Origin: Planctomycetota bacterium
GTDB lineage: Bacteria > Planctomycetota > Phycisphaerae > Phycisphaerales > UBA1924
Direction of reading: 5' to 3'
Assembly (NCBI GenBank): GCA_039819165.1
Contig: JBCBSM010000001.1
Coordinates: 992,001-1,056,000, forward strand
DNA: 64,000 nucleotides
The position numbers and the translations under genes were made by a program. Shown here piece after piece: positions 11,534 through 20,208 of the stretch (positions are counted from its first letter, which is position 1; each line of letters begins with the position of its first letter). Under the pieces are notes generated by a model. That model was not told the origin of the DNA. It searched no databases and saw nothing but the letters and a program-made list of their open reading frames with translations.

Positions 11534-12415
11534 ATGCCGGGCGTGACGCGGGAGCAGAAGCTCGCACTGGTGATCGGCTTCGCGGCGGTGATGCTGGTGG
11601 GCCTGCTCATCAGCGACCACCTCGCCGCGGTGCGATCGCAGTCGCTCGACGAGTTCAGCCCCGACGAATCGGTCGTGGTGCAGCCACCCCGCAACGAGAC
11701 GCCGAGGTCGCGGCGGGCGGTGGCCATCCCGCTGATCCCCGGGGACGGCACACCCGCGGCCGGGCCACGCCCCGACGCACCAGACCCCGAGACGCGGGCA
11801 ATCGAGCGGCCCGCACCCCGAGAGCAGACACCCCTCCGCGAGACGCTGCTCGAGCAGGCCACCGATCGGCTGGCTCGCGGCGCCGAGTCGTTCGCGCTGG
11901 GCGCGCGAGACCTGGCGGCCAACATCGCCGAGCTCGACGTGCGGGAGATGGCCCGGCTCGACCAGGCACCCGCGACGATCCGCGTCGCCGACGAGCCCGC
12001 GCCGGCCGAATCCGCGGATCGCGATGCCGATGCGCCGCCGGAGGAGCGGACCATAGACCACCGCGTTGCGAAGCTGGAGACCCTCAGCGGCCTCGCGCGG
12101 CGGTACTACGGCGACCCCAACGCCTGGCGGAAGATCGCCAGGGCCAATCCCGGACGCGTGGGCGACAACGGCTCGGTCCGCGAGGGCGTGACGCTGCGGA
12201 TCCCGGGCCCGATACAGGCGCCGCCGCCCGAGCGCGAGGCGACTGCCGCGTCGCAGACCTACACCGTCCGCAGCAACGACACGCTCAGCGAGATTGCCCA
12301 GAAGGTGCTCGGCACGATGCGGCGGCAGGACGAGATCCTCCGCCTGAACCAAGACGTCATCCGCGACCCCGACGACCTGCGGCCCGGCATGGTCCTCCGG
12401 CTGCCCAGCACGTGA
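11534..12415 (+). CDS. Membrane-anchored protein with two LysM domains
   Basis: 293 residues. A membrane helix sits at about residues 8-25 (KLALVIGFAAVMLVGLLIS), followed by a roughly 140-residue Pro/Arg/Glu-rich periplasmic linker. LysM 1 is around LSGLARRYYGDPNAWRKIA and LysM 2 around YTVRSNDTLSEIAQKVLG, ending PGMVLRLPST. LysM modules bind the glycan of peptidoglycan. Lying between rsmH and ftsI, it is probably a cell-wall-binding division or envelope-tether protein (inference). GAGG and G-rich sequence precede ATG 11534. Its stop TGA shares four bases with the next gene's GTG (GTGA, 12412-12415), suggesting coupled translation. Confidence 0.85.
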   Translation: MPGVTREQKLALVIGFAAVMLVGLLISDHLAAVRSQSLDEFSPDESVVVQPPRNETPRSRRAVAIPLIPGDGTPAAGPRPDAPDPETRAIERPAPREQTPLRETLLEQATDRLARGAESFALGARDLAANIAELDVREMARLDQAPATIRVADEPAPAESADRDADAPPEERTIDHRVAKLETLSGLARRYYGDPNAWRKIARANPGRVGDNGSVREGVTLRIPGPIQAPPPEREATAASQTYTVRSNDTLSEIAQKVLGTMRRQDEILRLNQDVIRDPDDLRPGMVLRLPST

Positions 12416-12756
12416 GCAACGGACCGAGGCCAACCGGCGGGGCCCTCGCGTGGAAGCTGGGCTGCTGCGCGGTCGCCATCGCCTGCATCTCGGTGACGCT
12501 GCTGGTCATCCGCCAGGCGCGGACGCAGGCGGCCCACGAGTTCGCCACGCTGAGGCTGCGGGTGCTCCGCTCGGGCGAGGACTCCGCCCGGCTGCGAGCC
12601 GACATCGCGCGGCGGATCGGGCCGGCGCAGCTGCGACGAATGCTCGACGAGATCGATGGCCCGGGCGCTCCGGTCGAAGGCCAACCACGGGTTCCAACAC
12701 CGCCGCTGGCGGGGATCGCTGCCGTGGCGTCGGCGGGTGCGGGCGATGGCGAGTAG
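12412..12756 (+). CDS. Small bitopic membrane protein, probable FtsL-like division protein
   Basis: 114 residues. One membrane helix (LGCCAVAIACISVTLLVI, about 16-33) is followed by a basic/acidic helical segment and a Pro/Ala-rich tail. Sequence identity to FtsL is not evident, but size, topology and position between rsmH and ftsI match ftsL in division clusters, and FtsL diverges rapidly. The GTG start overlaps the preceding TGA, and its own end overlaps ftsI by 11 bases. The coiled-coil part is shorter than in classical FtsL (inference). Confidence 0.6.
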   Translation: MSNGPRPTGGALAWKLGCCAVAIACISVTLLVIRQARTQAAHEFATLRLRVLRSGEDSARLRADIARRIGPAQLRRMLDEIDGPGAPVEGQPRVPTPPLAGIAAVASAGAGDGE

Positions 12757-14755
12757 AACCAGCGATCCATCGGCCGGCCGCGCCCGCTGGGTGGCCGCGG
12801 CCCTGGGCATTGGCGCGACGGCCTGGCTCGCCACGGTGCTCGTCCGCGTCGCGTGGCTGCAGATCGCCCCGCCCGAGCGGATCGACGCGGTGCTCGCCGC
12901 CCGCGAGCGGCAGCACACCATCCGCGTGCCCCGCGCCGACGTCGCCGACCGCCGCGGCCGGCCGCTCGCGGTCTCCCGCTACGTCCACCGGGTGTTCTTC
13001 GATCCGGTCCGCGTCGCCGAGGAGGTCGAGGCCGGCCGGATCACCGTCGCCGAGCTGTCTTCGGCGCTCGCGTGGATGACCGGCGAGGACGAATTCGACG
13101 TCGATCGGCGGGTGCGATCGGTGCTCCGCGAGAACGAGGCGCGGCAGCGCGAGGCCCGACGGGCGTCCACCGACGCGAACGCGATCGCCGACCCGATCAT
13201 CCGCTACGTCCGCGTGGGAGACCGCCTGGACGACGAGCGGCTGGCGATCGTCCGGGCGCATCCGCTCCCCGGCATCCACCTGGAGCGGGAGGCCATCCGA
13301 GACCGCGTGGGCGGCGACCTGGTCGCGCCCATCCTGGGCAAGATCGGCAGCGATCCCATGTACGACGAGGGCATCGAGCGGATGCTCCGCGCACGCCTGG
13401 AGGGCGAGCCCGGCACGATCACGTACACCCACGACGCGGGCGGCCGCGCCGTGTGGATCGGCGCGGGCGAGGCCGAGGCGCCGCGGGCCGCCGACGCGAT
13501 GCACCTGTCGATCGACCTCGAAATCCAGCGGATCGTCCGCGAGGAGCTGGACCGCGCGGTGGAGGACGCCGACGCTGCGGGCGGCCTGGCCATCGCCCTC
13601 GATCCGCGTACGGGCGAGGTCCTCGCGATGGCCGACGTGCTGCGGCCCATCGAGAACGAGCCGTACCCGTGGATCGACGGACGGCTGCCGCGGGAGGAAT
13701 GGCCCCGGCACGTGGACCTCACCGGGCGGTACGCCTTCGTACGGCCCGACCCTCGGCGAGAGGACGACCCGGCGATTGCGCGCAACCGGGTGATCGAGGA
13801 CGCCTACGAGCCGGGGTCGACATTCAAGGCCCTGGTGTGGTCGGCGCTCATCGACCACGATCCCACGCTGCTGGACGAGGTGTTCGAGGCCGCGCCCGGC
13901 GGCGTCACGATGATCGGCGGCCGCCGGCTGCGGGATACGCGGGCCAACGGCGAGCAGACCTGGGAGCAGGTGCTCGTCAACTCTTCGAACATCGGCATGG
14001 CCGCCGGCGTGCAGCGGATCCCGCCGGCGGATCTGCGGCGGACGCTGTCGGCCTTCGGCATCGGCGAGCGGACGCGGCTGAGCCTGCCCGACGAGGCGCC
14101 CGGACGGCTCCGCGGGCTGCGGGACTGGGGCGAGTACACGCACGTCTCGGTCTCGTTCGGCCAGGAGGTGCTGTGCACCGTCGCGCAGATCGCTCGGGCG
14201 TTCTGCGCGATCGCCCGCAACGGCGACGAGGCGGGCACGGTCCCCGCGCTGCGGCTGACGGCCGTGGGATTGGACGGCTACGACGGCCTGGTCGCCCGCC
14301 GCGCGGTCTCGCCGGCGGCGGCGCTGCGGACGCGCACGGCCACCCTGGGCATCATCGAGCGGCTCGACGCCAAGATGCGCGACGAGCGGCCGTTCTCGTA
14401 CCGCATGTTCGGCAAGTCGGGCACGGCCCAGGTCTCGCCCGAGAAGCCGCACGACTGGCAGCGGCTGCCGCCCGGCGCGAACGCCTACCTGCCCCGGCAG
14501 TACGTCTCGAGCTTCGTCGCGGGCGCGCCGCTGGGCGAGCCGCGGATCGTCGTCATGGTGAGCATCGAGGACCCCGGCCCCGACCTCGTGCGATCGAGGC
14601 AGTTCTACGGCTCGAGCGTCGCGGGGCCGTCCGTGCGGCGGATCGTCGAAAGGGTGCTGCCCTACCTGGGCGTGCCGCCCGACGCGGAGCTGGCATCCAG
14701 CGATGAGAGGCCCGAGGCCGCGGACGCGGCGAGCGCGTCGGCGAACGCCGAGTAG
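12746..14755 (+). CDS. ftsI: Division-type class B penicillin-binding protein (FtsI/PBP3)
   Basis: 669 residues. An N-terminal membrane helix (WVAAALGIGATAWLATVLV) precedes the pedestal domain with RADVADRRGRPLAVS. The transpeptidase domain shows all three active-site motifs: S-T-F-K with Ser358 (YEPGSTFK), SSN at 413-415 and KSGT starting at Lys557. The enzyme cross-links septal peptidoglycan. Start ATG 12746 overlaps the preceding gene by 11 bases. An insertion of charged residues lies between the pedestal and catalytic domains (around EDEFDVDRRVRS). Its final 94 bases overlap, tail to tail, the zincin gene on the opposite strand. Confidence 0.93.
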   Translation: MASRTSDPSAGRARWVAAALGIGATAWLATVLVRVAWLQIAPPERIDAVLAARERQHTIRVPRADVADRRGRPLAVSRYVHRVFFDPVRVAEEVEAGRITVAELSSALAWMTGEDEFDVDRRVRSVLRENEARQREARRASTDANAIADPIIRYVRVGDRLDDERLAIVRAHPLPGIHLEREAIRDRVGGDLVAPILGKIGSDPMYDEGIERMLRARLEGEPGTITYTHDAGGRAVWIGAGEAEAPRAADAMHLSIDLEIQRIVREELDRAVEDADAAGGLAIALDPRTGEVLAMADVLRPIENEPYPWIDGRLPREEWPRHVDLTGRYAFVRPDPRREDDPAIARNRVIEDAYEPGSTFKALVWSALIDHDPTLLDEVFEAAPGGVTMIGGRRLRDTRANGEQTWEQVLVNSSNIGMAAGVQRIPPADLRRTLSAFGIGERTRLSLPDEAPGRLRGLRDWGEYTHVSVSFGQEVLCTVAQIARAFCAIARNGDEAGTVPALRLTAVGLDGYDGLVARRAVSPAAALRTRTATLGIIERLDAKMRDERPFSYRMFGKSGTAQVSPEKPHDWQRLPPGANAYLPRQYVSSFVAGAPLGEPRIVVMVSIEDPGPDLVRSRQFYGSSVAGPSVRRIVERVLPYLGVPPDAELASSDERPEAADAASASANAE

Positions 14756-15705
14756 CGCTGCTGCAGATCGGGCATCGACGTCTGCGTGAAGTACGCGATC
14801 GTCGCGACGCCGAGTTCGTCGGCGGCCACGGCGACGAACCGCCGCGCCAGGCGGCCGTAGGCGGCGTCCTTGAGCAGCCGCTGCACGCCGGCGTGGAGCC
14901 GCTCGTCGCTCCGCAGGAAGAGCCCGAGCGACCAGAGCTGGGCGTAGTAGTCGATCGCCGACGGAGGATCCTCGGCCAGCAGCGTCGTGGGATCCGCGGA
15001 TACGAGTTCTGCGAGCGGACGCAGGCCGCCGCGGGCGTGGAGCGCCAGGAAATGGTCGCGGCGATCGGGATTGGCCTCTGGCACGAAGGCGTAGCGACCA
15101 TCACGCTCCACGAAGCCCTCAGCCAGCACGCCCGTCATCTCGTCGACCCACGTGGGCGGACGGTCCCGAAAACGGCGCTGCACGTACTGGTGCCAGCCCT
15201 CGTGGGCGGCGATCTTGAGGGTCAGCCGCCGATCACCGCCGGGGGGCGCGAACAGGACGGCTCGCCCTCCCGCCGCATAGCCGCCGACATCGATGGCCAG
15301 CAGCGGATCGGCCGACCGCGCGATCGACTGCGCAGTGAAGCTCGCCCATTCGTCCCGAGACGCGAACACGAAGACCGGCGGGCGGCCCGAGAGCGGCGGC
15401 AGCAGCGGCCGCCCGCCCTGCAGCCCCGCGACGCGTCGGTGCCGCGCGAGCGCCGCCTCGAGGAAGGCCGGCAGTTCGGCGAGCAGTTCGGCATCATCGA
15501 GCGTCGTCAGCAGCGTGTAGCTCGGGGTGACGACCTGCGTGCCCGGGCGACCCTGGTACTCCCAGGGCTGCTGCCGCAGGACGGCCGCGGCGCCCGTGGG
15601 CGGCGGCGGAGGCGACGCGCAGGCGGCCAGGAACGCCAGGACCGCGAGCGCAACGGAGAGCGCCGCGGCGAGTCCGGCCGTCGGCGTTGGCGCGCGACCG
15701 ATCAG
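14662..15705 (-). CDS. Lipoprotein with HExxH zinc-metallopeptidase motif (DUF1570-like), CTG start
   Basis: 347 residues if begun at CTG 15705. From that codon the frame reads M-I-G-R, then a hydrophobic segment ending in lipobox LAAC (Cys29), a Pro-rich linker, VVTPSYTLLTTLDD, VFVFASRDEW, and the zincin motif HEGWH at about 168-172 within AAHEGWHQYV, followed by WVDEMTGVLAEGF. No ATG, GTG or TTG occurs in frame before an internal GTG at 15369, which would remove the signal peptide and the N-terminal third. The CTG overlaps the valS stop (CTGA, 15702-15705) and has GGAG 8 bases upstream. Predicted outer-envelope peptidase, substrate unknown. Its last 94 bases overlap ftsI convergently. Confidence 0.8.
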   Translation of the reverse strand: MIGRAPTPTAGLAAALSVALAVLAFLAACASPPPPPTGAAAVLRQQPWEYQGRPGTQVVTPSYTLLTTLDDAELLAELPAFLEAALARHRRVAGLQGGRPLLPPLSGRPPVFVFASRDEWASFTAQSIARSADPLLAIDVGGYAAGGRAVLFAPPGGDRRLTLKIAAHEGWHQYVQRRFRDRPPTWVDEMTGVLAEGFVERDGRYAFVPEANPDRRDHFLALHARGGLRPLAELVSADPTTLLAEDPPSAIDYYAQLWSLGLFLRSDERLHAGVQRLLKDAAYGRLARRFVAVAADELGVATIAYFTQTSMPDLQQRYSAFADALAASAASGLSSLDASSASGGTPR

Positions 15706-18700
15706 CCCAGATGCTCCAGCGCCTCGCGCGTCGCGGCGAGTTGGGTCTTGACCTGCTCGAGCTGGTCCCGCGTCTGGTTGACGAGTTTCTCGGGCGCCTT
15801 CTCGGTGTAGCCGGGGTTGGACAACCGGCCCTCGAGCGTGGCGCGGGAGCCGTCGAGCTCCGAGACGAGCCGTTCGAGCCGCTCGCGTTCGGCCGACTGG
15901 TCGACCTCGTCGGCCAGGTTGCTCAGCCGCAGCTCGAGGTCACCGAAGGCGCAGGTGGCCGATGCGCCGTCGGGCTCGCTGGTGGTCACCTCGCCGAGTT
16001 CGGCCATCGTGCGGACGACGCCGGCCATGCCGTCGAGCGACTCGATCAGCTCAGCGGGTGCGTGCAGCGTGATGCCGCGGCGGGGCTTGACGTTGTGCTT
16101 GGCCCGCACCTCGCGGATGGCCGAGACCAGCCGGCGGGCGGACTCGACGGCCTCGATGGCGCCGCGGTCGATCCGCGCCGCGTCGCACGCGGGCCAGCCC
16201 GCGGTCGCGAGGACATCGCCCCGGCGGGACTGGGCCAGCTCGAGGCCGTCGAGCGTGGGCAGCGGGAACTCCGCGAGCCGCTCGTGCAGCGACTCGGTGA
16301 TGAAGGGCGTGACGGGGTGCAGCAGCCGCAGCATGGCCTCGAGGGCGACGCGGAGCACGCCCCGCTGCGCGGCGTTCTCGCGGATGGTCGGCTTGATCGC
16401 CTCGAGGTACCAGTCGCAGAAGTCCCGCCAGAAGATCTTGTACAGCAGCTCGGCGTAGGCGTGGAACTGGTAGCTGTCGATCGCGGCGTCGGCGGCATCG
16501 ATGGTCTCGAAGAGCCGGCCCAGCATCCAGCGATCGACCGGCTCGAGATCATCCCGGGCGATGCTCGCCGGCGGTGGATCGCACTCGCCCAGGATGCCCA
16601 TCGCGAACCGGGCGGCATTCCAGAGCTTGTTGCAGAAGTTGCGGCCGATGTCGAACTTCGGGCTGGTGTTGCGGCCGGTCTTCGCGTCGGCCTCCACCGG
16701 CATGCGGACGTCCTGGGTCTGCGTGGTCATGTGCGCCAGCGTGAAGCGCATGGCGTCGGTGCCGTGGGTCTCGATGATGTCCATCGGGTCGACGCCGTTG
16801 CCCAGGCTCTTGCTCATCTTGCGGCCGTCGCCGTCCTGGATCATCGCGTGGATGAAGACGTCGGCGAAGGGCGGGCGGCCCGCGCCGGGCTCCTGGCCGT
16901 CGCGGGTGGCGAAGTAGCGATTGAACATCACCATGCGGCTGACCCATAGCGTGATGATCTCGCGGGCGGTGCACAGCACGCTGGTGGGGTTGAAGGCCTC
17001 CAGCAGCCCGTCGAATTCGTCGCCCGCGATGGCCGGCTCGGGCCAGCCCATGGTGCTCAGCGGCCAGAGCGCGCTGCTGAACCACGTGTCGAGCACGTCG
17101 GGGTCGCGCTCGAAGCCAGCGTCCTCGAGGAGCTGCTCGAAGTCGATCGTGCCGTGCTTCTCGGTCTCCACGGCGCCAGGCCGCCGAACGCACACCACGC
17201 AGGCCAGATCCTCGCAGTCCTGGATCTCCTGCGGCTCGCGGAGGGGCACGCCCATGTCCGAGGCGCTGACGAGGTGGTAGAGGATGGGCGTCGTGCTGTC
17301 GTGGTCCCGCAGCTTCATCATGAGGTCGACCAGGCGATCCTGGCCCGAGCCCTCCTCGCCGATGAAGCTGCGGAAGGTGCCGAACTGCTTGGTCCACACC
17401 GGGATGCGGTGGCCCCACCACAGCTGGCGGCTGATGCACCAGTCCCGCAGGTTGTCGTGCCACTGCTCGTAGGTCCTGGCGTAGCGGGCGGGATGGAAGC
17501 GGACGGCCGAATCGGTCCGCACGCCGTCGCGGGGCTTGTAGCCCTCGCTCTCCCGCTGCTCGCGCACCAGCGCCCGCTGCGCGCTGCCGCGCAGCCGATC
17601 GTCGGTCACGCGGACGTACCACTGGTCGGTGAAGTAGGGCTCGATGGCGGCGTGGCTGCGGTAGCTGTGGCCGACCGAGTGGCGGTACGGCCGGGTGTCC
17701 TCGAGCAGGCCCCGCGCCTCGAACTCGCGGCAGACGAGCGTGCGCGCCTCCTCGCGGGGCTTGCCCAGGAACACGTGCGACGCATCGGCGCCGTCGGGGT
17801 CGGCCTCGCGCCAGCCGTGGGCGTCGCTGATGGAGGCGTCGGGCGCCATCACGTTGAGGATCGCCAGATTGTGCCGGCGGCCGATCTCGAAGTCGTTGGT
17901 GTCGTGCGCGGGCGTGACCTTCAGGAAGCCCGTGGCGTAGCGGGCCTTGGCGTCGTCCGACTCGGGGTCGGCCATCACCACGTAGTCGTCCTCGACGATG
18001 GGGATGACGCGGCCGACGATCGGCAGCTGGACGCGAAGGCCCCGCAGCGACCGCGCCCTGGGGTCGTGCGGATTGACGGCCACCGCGGTATCGCCCAGAT
18101 AGGTCTCGGGCCGCGTCGTAGCGACGGTGACCCACGCGGGCTGCTCGTCGGGGGTGCCGGCGGGCACGTCCGGATAGCCCCGGGCGGCCAGCTCGGACCA
18201 CGTGACCGGCTCGGTGTCCCCGGGATCGCCGGCGTTCGCGGGCGGATGCACCAGCGGGTAGCGGAGGTAGTAGAAGGAGCCAGCAATCTCCTTCATCTCC
18301 ACCTCGTCGTCGGCCAGGGCGGTGCCCGTCACGGGGTCCCAGTTGACCAGCCGCTTGCCGCGGTAGATCAGGCCGTCGCGGAAGAGGACGAAGAACGCCT
18401 CGCGGACCGCGCGAGCGCAGACGTCGTCCATCGTGAACCGCTGGCGGGCCCAGTCGCAGGAGGCGCCCATGGCCCGCAGCTGGTCGGTGATCTGGGCCTC
18501 GTAGTCGTCCTTGAAGGCCTGCACCCGGGCAATGAATTCGTCGCGAGAGAAGTCGGTCCGCCGCTTGCCCTCGTCCTGCATCAGCCGCCGCTCGACGACG
18601 GTCTGCGTGGCGATGCCGGCGTGGTCGGTCCCGGGGATCCAGGCGGTCTCTCGCCCGCGCATGCGGTGCACGCGAACGAGCACGTCCTGGATCGAGTTGT

Positions 18701-18887
18701 TCAGGGCGTGGCCCAGGTGCAGCCGGGCGGTGACGTTTGGCGGGGGTATGACGATCGCGTAGGGCGTGCGTTCGCCCCGCAGCACGGTCCGCGGATCGGC
18801 GGCGAATGCGTCGGCGGCGTCCCACCGCTCCCATGCCCGGGATTCGGCGGCCTTCGGGTCGTATTGCTTGGGAAGATCTGCCATCAT
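15702..18887 (-). CDS. valS: Valyl-tRNA synthetase
   Basis: 1061 residues, larger than the usual 880-950. The class I HIGH motif appears as HLGH in PPPNVTARLHLGHAL, the KMSKS loop as RKMSKSLGNGVDP, with the CP1 editing domain between and a C-terminal coiled coil ending EALEHLG. Val-specific motifs such as DVLDTWFSSALWPLSTMGW are present. Extra length lies partly between GHRIPVW and DVLDTWFS (about 17101-17400), roughly 90-100 residues where E. coli has about 35, including CEDLACVVC. The start is ATG 18887 or the adjacent 18884. It is divergent from the TPR gene and is followed, with a 4-base overlap, by the lipoprotein zincin. Confidence 0.95.
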   Translation of the reverse strand: MMADLPKQYDPKAAESRAWERWDAADAFAADPRTVLRGERTPYAIVIPPPNVTARLHLGHALNNSIQDVLVRVHRMRGRETAWIPGTDHAGIATQTVVERRLMQDEGKRRTDFSRDEFIARVQAFKDDYEAQITDQLRAMGASCDWARQRFTMDDVCARAVREAFFVLFRDGLIYRGKRLVNWDPVTGTALADDEVEMKEIAGSFYYLRYPLVHPPANAGDPGDTEPVTWSELAARGYPDVPAGTPDEQPAWVTVATTRPETYLGDTAVAVNPHDPRARSLRGLRVQLPIVGRVIPIVEDDYVVMADPESDDAKARYATGFLKVTPAHDTNDFEIGRRHNLAILNVMAPDASISDAHGWREADPDGADASHVFLGKPREEARTLVCREFEARGLLEDTRPYRHSVGHSYRSHAAIEPYFTDQWYVRVTDDRLRGSAQRALVREQRESEGYKPRDGVRTDSAVRFHPARYARTYEQWHDNLRDWCISRQLWWGHRIPVWTKQFGTFRSFIGEEGSGQDRLVDLMMKLRDHDSTTPILYHLVSASDMGVPLREPQEIQDCEDLACVVCVRRPGAVETEKHGTIDFEQLLEDAGFERDPDVLDTWFSSALWPLSTMGWPEPAIAGDEFDGLLEAFNPTSVLCTAREIITLWVSRMVMFNRYFATRDGQEPGAGRPPFADVFIHAMIQDGDGRKMSKSLGNGVDPMDIIETHGTDAMRFTLAHMTTQTQDVRMPVEADAKTGRNTSPKFDIGRNFCNKLWNAARFAMGILGECDPPPASIARDDLEPVDRWMLGRLFETIDAADAAIDSYQFHAYAELLYKIFWRDFCDWYLEAIKPTIRENAAQRGVLRVALEAMLRLLHPVTPFITESLHERLAEFPLPTLDGLELAQSRRGDVLATAGWPACDAARIDRGAIEAVESARRLVSAIREVRAKHNVKPRRGITLHAPAELIESLDGMAGVVRTMAELGEVTTSEPDGASATCAFGDLELRLSNLADEVDQSAERERLERLVSELDGSRATLEGRLSNPGYTEKAPEKLVNQTRDQLEQVKTQLAATREALEHLG

Positions 18888-18972
18888 GCAGGGCCGACGC
18901 GCGGGTCTGCGGCGAGTTATTCCGCCGTCTCGGGGGTGAAACCCGAGTGTAGCAAGCCGATAGTTGGGAGTG

Positions 18973-20073
18973 ATGGATGCACGCGATGAGGCCCGGCTCG
19001 CCCTGGATCGCCTGCCGTCCCGTTTCCCGACGGACGGCGACGCGCCGAAGCGTTCGGCGTGGGGATCGATCGCGGTGGGCACACTCTCGATCGGGCTGAT
19101 CGCGGCGCTGGCGGTGTTCTGGCAGACGGGCAAGCCCGGTCCGCTGGTCGCCTCCGCCGCCACGCCCAGTGCGCTGAGCGTGGAGGAGATCGACCGGACG
19201 ATCGAGCAGGGCCGCACGCTGATCGCCGACGGCACACCCGAGCAGGCCGTGCCCTTGCTCGAGCAACTCGTCGACGTAGTGCCGACGGACCGCGACTCCC
19301 GCGTGGCGCTGGGGCAGGCCTACCTCGCCGCCGGCCGCGACGACCAGGCCTACCAGCAGTTCGCCCAGACGCTGCGGGACGGCCCGCCCGATGCGCAGCT
19401 CCAGTTCGCCGCGGGCACGCTGGCCTCGAAGCTGGGCCAGCCCCGCGTGGCGATCGGCCACCTTCGGACGGCCCACGACGCCGACCCGAGCAACCCCGAC
19501 TACGCGCTGTTCCTGGGCCAGGCCGAACTGAAGGAGGGCCGCCTGGACCAGGCCCGCGCGGCGCTGGTGCGGTCGACGCACGCCCGCCCGGAGGATGCCC
19601 GCGCCTGGGGCATGCTGGCCGAGATCGCCCTCCGCGAGAATCGTCCCGAGATGGCGCTGCAGCACGTCGGCCGCGCTCGCCACCACGACCCCGAGAACGA
19701 CGCCTGGAAGATCATCCAGGCCCGGTCGCTCAAGCGGCGAGGAGAGGCCGCCCAGGCGACCGCGGTGCTCGGCACGCTCTCGGACCAGGCCAAGCTGTCC
19801 AAGCCCGTGGTGCGGCTCGCGGGCGAGTGCTTCGGGATGCTCAAGAGGCCCGACCAGGCGGCGGCGCTCTACCGCCTGGCGTCCGACGCGAAGCCTAAGG
19901 ACGGCGAGCTGGCCTTCGAGGCCGCCGTCTGGCTGGACAAGGCCGACCAGCGGCCCATCGCCCTGACCTACGCCAAGCGGGCGTTCGAGGCGGACCATCC
20001 CTCGGCCGAGGCCCTCGTCGAGAAGCTCAGCGACCAGCGCGAGTTCAAGGCCCAGCCCCGACCGGCGGGCTAG
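18973..20073 (+). CDS. Membrane-anchored TPR-repeat protein
   Basis: 366 residues. A single membrane helix (SIAVGTLSIGLIAALAVFW, about 29-47) is followed by consecutive TPR-like helix pairs (GTPEQAVPLLEQLVDVVP, GRDDQAYQQFAQTL, GRLDQARAALVRSTH, RPEMALQHVGRA and so on) up to the C-terminus. Such proteins scaffold periplasmic complexes; nothing here names a partner. The start is tentative: ATG 18973 gives the helix a short charged leader, with a TTG at 18964 as alternative. It is divergent from valS by 85 bases. A dispersed repeat element begins a few bases after its stop codon. Confidence 0.75.
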   Translation: MDARDEARLALDRLPSRFPTDGDAPKRSAWGSIAVGTLSIGLIAALAVFWQTGKPGPLVASAATPSALSVEEIDRTIEQGRTLIADGTPEQAVPLLEQLVDVVPTDRDSRVALGQAYLAAGRDDQAYQQFAQTLRDGPPDAQLQFAAGTLASKLGQPRVAIGHLRTAHDADPSNPDYALFLGQAELKEGRLDQARAALVRSTHARPEDARAWGMLAEIALRENRPEMALQHVGRARHHDPENDAWKIIQARSLKRRGEAAQATAVLGTLSDQAKLSKPVVRLAGECFGMLKRPDQAAALYRLASDAKPKDGELAFEAAVWLDKADQRPIALTYAKRAFEADHPSAEALVEKLSDQREFKAQPRPAG

Positions 20074-20080
20074 AGCATCT

Positions 20081-20169
20081 TCGAGTGCTCCGTCGCGGCC
20101 GTCCGGCCGCGACGCTCGCTCTCGTACGGCCTCGCCAGAGTGAATCCGGCGGGCCTGAACGAACGCACG
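20081..20169 (+). repeat. Dispersed 3'-UTR element, copy A
   Basis: Seven bases after the TPR stop codon begins an 89-bp segment that matches the element on the minus strand at 31666-31753, where it follows the response-regulator stop at nearly the same distance. By eye about 74 of 89 positions match with one gap. The best conserved parts are TCGAG-GCTCCGT-GCGGCC and GAGTGAATCCGGCGGGCCTGA. It codes for nothing evident and lies between convergent genes. Confidence 0.75.
20092..20113 (+). terminator. Hairpin within repeat copy A, possible bidirectional terminator
   Basis: GTCGCGGCCG pairs perfectly with CGGCCGCGAC around a 2-nt gap. There is no T-tract, so intrinsic termination is uncertain; its place between two convergent stops favours a transcript-end role. 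Confidence 0.4.
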
Positions 20170-20208
20170 TGCTGCGCCCGGATCGAATCGGCTCTAGGAC
20201 GAGTCGCC

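Noticed and set aside
16549-19998. Very long minus-strand and plus-strand frames across valS and the TPR gene (also 17154-18989 +)
   Set aside because: They overlap valS in other frames or on the other strand and have Arg-rich, patternless sequence; valS motifs account for the locus.
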